From Diphasiastrum complanatum (Eukaryota; Streptophyta; Lycopodiopsida; Lycopodiales; Lycopodiaceae), in the NCBI GenBank assembly GCA_029204225.1, contig CM055111.1:43218815-43282814 (forward strand): DNA of 64,000 nt. Reading direction: 5' to 3'. The notes beneath the pieces are model-generated. The model was not told where the DNA came from. It saw only the letters and a program-made list of their open reading frames with translations, and made no database searches. This document shows positions 60,441 to 64,000 of this stretch, one piece after another; positions within the stretch are counted from its first letter, which is position 1, and each line of letters opens with the position of its first letter. Made by a program: the position numbers and the translations under genes.

Positions 60441-61000
60441 CCATGTCATGAATATAGGATTCAGTTGAATCCTAGACTTGGATACACGGTACTCCTATGC
60501 TCGAGATTATTGGTTATGCCACGTCATACTGGACGAGACCTGTAAAGTCATTAACAACCTTTGAGACCCAGACACACTATATGGAGTTGGTACATGGTTT
60601 AGGATAGCCGATACATGTGTAGTGTTACAACTCCTTAGATCTTTGATTGCCTTGAAGGTTTATGCACACCCCATACCAGTGACGACGCACCATATCCACC
60701 CATCTATAGAGTCACAACCGACCCACCCCCATGCATTGGCTAATCAACCCTCTTGTGATGACTGGCATCCCATACCACCAGCCATCGCCCTTGGCTCTCC
60801 CTAGCACACATCTCTTGTCCTGGAGATACATCCTGGCTAATGCACATGCTCTCCATCCACCAACTCTCGGGTAGACTGAGTTAATGGCAAAAGAGAAGCC
60901 CCACCACTATATAGACATAACATAGTCTCCAGAACACATTTTCATTCATCTATCCATCTTCAGATTCCCTTGTACATCAATTTAGGATTTTTGAGACATA
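60433..61000 (+). repeat. 3' LTR of the chromodomain gypsy element
   Basis: Starts TGATATGTCCATG right after the purine tract. It contains a CACTATATAGAC TATA-like box at about 60910 and matches the minus-strand LTR fragment at 45300-45640. The right end is uncertain, near 61000. Confidence 0.65.
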
Positions 61001-61099
61001 TGAGAAATCCATGTCAAATTAGAGTTGATTTCTGCATCTCATTGCCATATTATTTTTTGAGTCAACTACAGCAAGATCGAAACAAATTTAGTTAAAATT

Positions 61100-61974
61100 T
61101 AATGAACTTTTTGAATTTTTTGTGTTCTTCTTGTCCTTTTTGCTCTTGCCTTTGGAACTTGATGCTCTCCATCTCCATGTCTTAAGTCTTCTTGGATGGA
61201 AACTTTTTGCTCTCCATCTCCATGTCTTGAGTCTTCTTGGATGGAAACTTTTTCTTCTTTCCTTTCAAGGAAAAGTTAGCTTTTCCATCACCATCATTCA
61301 AAGATAAGGAACTCATCCTACTTTTGTTATGAAGCATTCTACTCTCCTCACTTACAAGCACACTTTGAAGTTTTTCAATACTAGGACGTGAATTTTGAAT
61401 AAGGTTTGAACAAGATTGGAATAATTATTTCCTAACCCATTCAAAATGATTTGAACTAACTCATCATCTTTGATTTTATCATCTATAGAAGACAACTCCT
61501 TATTCAAAGATTTGATCCTAAAGACATAATTTTGGGCACTTTCACTACTTCCTTTCATGCTTTGAAGGATTTGATTCCTAAGCATGAGCATCCTTGAAGT
61601 ATTCTTGGATCCATAAATTGCTTTTAATGAATCCCATGCCTCTTTGGATGTGGTACAATTGATGAGATTTCCTTCAAAAGCTCATTACTTACATTCATTT
61701 TTATGCAATGTAATGCAACTCTACATCTCTTTTTGTACTTTACCAATTCAACTCCTCCTTGAGGTTCTACTTCCACCTCAAATACTATGTCATAAAGATC
61801 ATGGAGTACAAGCAAAGACTCCATTCTAACTATCCAATTAGCATAATTAGTGGATGTGAGCCTTTCACTAGCTTCAAGCAAAAAACCACCCATTGATGCC
61901 ATTTTTGAATGTGAAAAGGCACTAGAAACTCTTATGGTTTCTCTAAGAGATCTGAACCTAAAGTCTTCTAGCAA
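61100..61974 (-). pseudogene. copia gag, related to the 30-kb element
   Basis: Minus strand from about 61950: MGGFLLEASERLTSTNYANW, RMESLLVLHDLYDIVFEVEV, YKKRCRVALHCIKMNVSNEL, then (frameshift near 61620) LRNQILQSMKGSSESAQNYV and ELVQIILNGLGNNYSNLVQT. It parallels the gag at 31178-31780 line by line. Further on it carries a 45-bp, 15-codon direct duplication at 61164-61253. The rest of pol is absent, replaced by gypsy LTR sequence. Confidence 0.85.
61164..61253. repeat. 45-bp tandem duplication in gag
   Basis: Units 61164-61208 and 61209-61253 (GCTCTCCATCTCCATGTCTT...) differ at one position. Length is a multiple of three, so gag gains 15 residues in frame. Confidence 0.9.
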
Positions 61975-62489
61975 TTTGAAAGCTTATAGACACAATCCTA
62001 TCACTCATGAACCAATCTAAAATGATGGAAATTTAGATGCTAGTCTCAATCTTGCAAAATCACTCCTTAATCTATGATTTTTGGCAATATCTCTCTCAAC
62101 TTCAACATGCACTCAAAAAATCAGAGAAACTCATTTAATGCACCTGAATCAAGTTTCAAATTTAATTTTTTGGCTGATCTAATCCAAGAACAAAGCATAG
62201 GAATAGAATCTCTATAGAAAAAGCTTGATTTTGCACTAAAAATCTCTCATTTTGGGTGTGTGAGTCAAATTGTACAAATTTTTGAATTTTCTAAACCAAA
62301 ACCGGACCTGTACGGCCTCACACATGTGAAAAGTGTTCCTACATCCCACAACAAGTTTTGGTCCAAAATTTTTGAGAATACCTATCAAATTCAACTCGCT
62401 ACAAAAAAAATTAGCTAGTTTCCAAAAACATGCTAATTTAAGCTTAGTTTTGGATCAACCCCATCAATATCAATAAATCCTCTTGTACT

Positions 62490-62503
62490 TGGCTCTGATA
62501 CCA
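62490..62503 (-). promoter_or_regulatory. copia primer binding site
   Basis: The minus strand reads TGGTATCAGAGCCA, continuing AGTACA exactly as after the LTR at 30560, and abuts the LTR edge (TGTGGAAATC on the plus strand from 62504). Confidence 0.9.
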
Positions 62504-63100
62504 TGTGGAAATCTGCAAAATAGGACCAAGAATGGATCCTAACCTGATCCACAAGAGGGATTGGATGTTAGATACAATTGATCTATCAATCTACACAAGA
62601 TTTAGATCAATCTAGATCAATTCTAGGCATGAAAATCTAACAAGAACAATCATTAATGAGGGTAAATGTACTTGCTGGTTTCACACGTGTGAAAACCTGT
62701 CAGAGTACAGACTCCAACCTGAAAACAAAGTACACTATGATGGAAACTCAAAACATTCAAAACAAATGAAGACAAATAAAGAGATTGACACAAGATTGCT
62801 TCCAAAATCAAGATTGATGTTTCATATTGATTATGGCCAAATATGCCTCTATATATACACTTCTTGGAGCTCGAGGTAATGATCATGCATCAGATCTCAC
62901 ACGTGTGAGGATGCTTTGTCATATGGTGAATCATCATGCAAAATTGACACTTGGATCAAACTTTCTATTATGAGCACTTTTGGTCCAATTTCCTACTATG
63001 TGGAGATCTACTTGGAAATCTTCTAGAAGTCAAAACTCACACGTGTGAGCTGTCCTCTACACATGGGATGTGACACCTAACCTAAAGATGTGGCTCATGC
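62504..63100 (-). repeat. copia 5' LTR with three CACACGTGTG palindromes
   Basis: It starts (plus) TGTGGAAATCTGC. The minus-strand TATA box TGTATATATAGAGGC is at about 62865-62850. Palindromes TTCACACGTGTGAA (62680-62693), CTCACACGTGTGAG (62896-62909) and CTCACACGTGTGAG (63036-63049) are present, two of them upstream of the TATA box on the element strand. The outer end of the LTR was not determined. Confidence 0.65.
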
Positions 63101-63457
63101 AATCAATAAATTGATGCCATGTGTCATATGTCTAGAAAACTAGTTTTTGGCCTTTTTAGCCACTAGAACTTGAATAAAATCATATGTATAACCTATATGA
63201 TTATGGTACATGATGACAAGTACACTAATTTCACTCGTGGGAACAGGCTCCACACATGCGTAATCATCCTATATACATGATTTTGGCCTTGACCAAGCAT
63301 AATTTTTGCATTTTTCACAAAATGGTGAGTCGATCATGCAATGGAAGTATTATTCCAATGATGGAGAAAACTCATGGAATGGACCTTTCAAACTCTTGCA
63401 GTCTATACCATCAAAAAATGAAGAAACCTTCCTAGCTCCCACAAAGGATCTAGATCA

Positions 63458-63510
63458 CATTAGAGAAAATATGGGCCCAAAGAGGGCCCTATAAGAAATG
63501 CCATGTAGGA
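63458..63510 (+). repeat. terminal sequence of the 37-kb TIR element family
   Basis: CATTAGAGAAAATATGGG...GAGGGCCCTATAAG...TGCCATGTAGG aligns with 37340-37395 and, inverted, with 38017-38052. The partner end is not in the window. Confidence 0.55.
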
Positions 63511-64000
63511 GAGAGAAAAATAACAATAAAGTTATTAAAATATCCTTTTCTAACTTCTTTACGCATCTGCCTGCACTAGATTTCATGAAAACGAATGTAC
63601 CTTACTTTAGTCACATCAAACTTCACTGGTGCTTAATCATGATTAAAGCATAATTTTTAAAATGTTAAAATATTCCCTCCCAATAGTTGGGAACACTCAA
63701 AAATTTGAATTAAGAGTGACATTTCATAAACAAAGCCTATGCCATCTCTATCTCCAGGGTTGAACAATGCAATCTCTAGATTTGTTATTGTCATTGTGTT
63801 GTTTGTTAATATACTATTGTACTTATGACAAAGCTTTATCATCTTCATGTGGATCTGTCACCAGAATATGCTCCGCTTAGGACAAGAAATTCAAAGCAAC
63901 CCAAATTGTCAACTTCTGATATGATCCAATACGGAAAGGAAAAGCTAAAGCATGTAGATTAGACTCACAAACATGTTTGATGCCACTTAAGAAACTTGGA
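63511..64000. other. no feature recognised
   Basis: AT-rich. It may be the interior of the TIR element that begins at 63458. Confidence 0.4.

Overview
The window reads as nuclear DNA of a land plant with a large, repeat-rich genome. One host gene with very long introns is stretched over about 21 kb. Around it lie nested LTR retrotransposons, a LINE, hAT and other DNA-transposon remnants and long (GA)n/(TC)n tracts. Intron sizes of 5-7 kb filled with transposable elements fit a gymnosperm, fern or lycophyte, but the sequence alone does not fix the species. No rRNA, tRNA, CRISPR or bacterial-type signals were seen.

Host gene, plus strand, 5499-26755: the 3' two-fifths of a CDP-diacylglycerol synthase (phosphatidate cytidylyltransferase). 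I assembled it from six small phase-0 exons, none of which is obvious as a long ORF. They are 5499-5546, 10924-11010, 18110-18238, 18400-18456, 26290-26373 and 26662-26755 (stop included). The 57-nt exon with the family signature is present twice, at 18400-18456 and 19324-19380, as part of a 235-bp direct repeat with apparently identical splice sites. This is the most interesting item in the window. The 5' exons should lie left of base 1, beyond a gypsy/copia nest. About 600 bp downstream, 27348-27583 and 27752-27804 look like two spliced exons of another, unrecognised gene.

Region by region: 1-2896 is a minus-strand copia element inserted in a minus-strand gypsy element (2897 to about 4773 and beyond). 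5.5-26.8 kb is the synthase gene; its introns hold a hAT transposase remnant (8.1-9.35 kb), a LINE fragment (9.9-10.27 kb), a nearly complete LINE flanked on both sides by (GA)n (11.87-16.56 kb), a small TIR element (17.5-17.9 kb) and a decayed LTR element (21.6 to about 25.9 kb). 29.59-38 kb is a full copia element with LTRs, PBS, PPT and a 5-bp target duplication (29872-35898), inserted in an older related copia that is followed by a TIR element. 38.4-39.4 kb is a minus-strand copia gag and LTR edge, then an uninterrupted (TC)87. 40-46 kb has almost no recognisable genes but includes a 31-bp-arm hairpin.

46.5-57 kb is a plus-strand gypsy element split by a copia element (47694-53298) whose middle 2.4 kb is inverted. 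57-61 kb holds a TAG-rich tract, a copia RNase H fragment and a chromodomain-type gypsy remnant with its 3' LTR. 61.1-63.1 kb is a minus-strand copia gag, PBS and LTR related to the 30-kb element.

All retroelement reading frames are broken. Many lesions at conserved positions are G-to-A on the coding strand (Trp codons to TGA, catalytic Asp to Asn).
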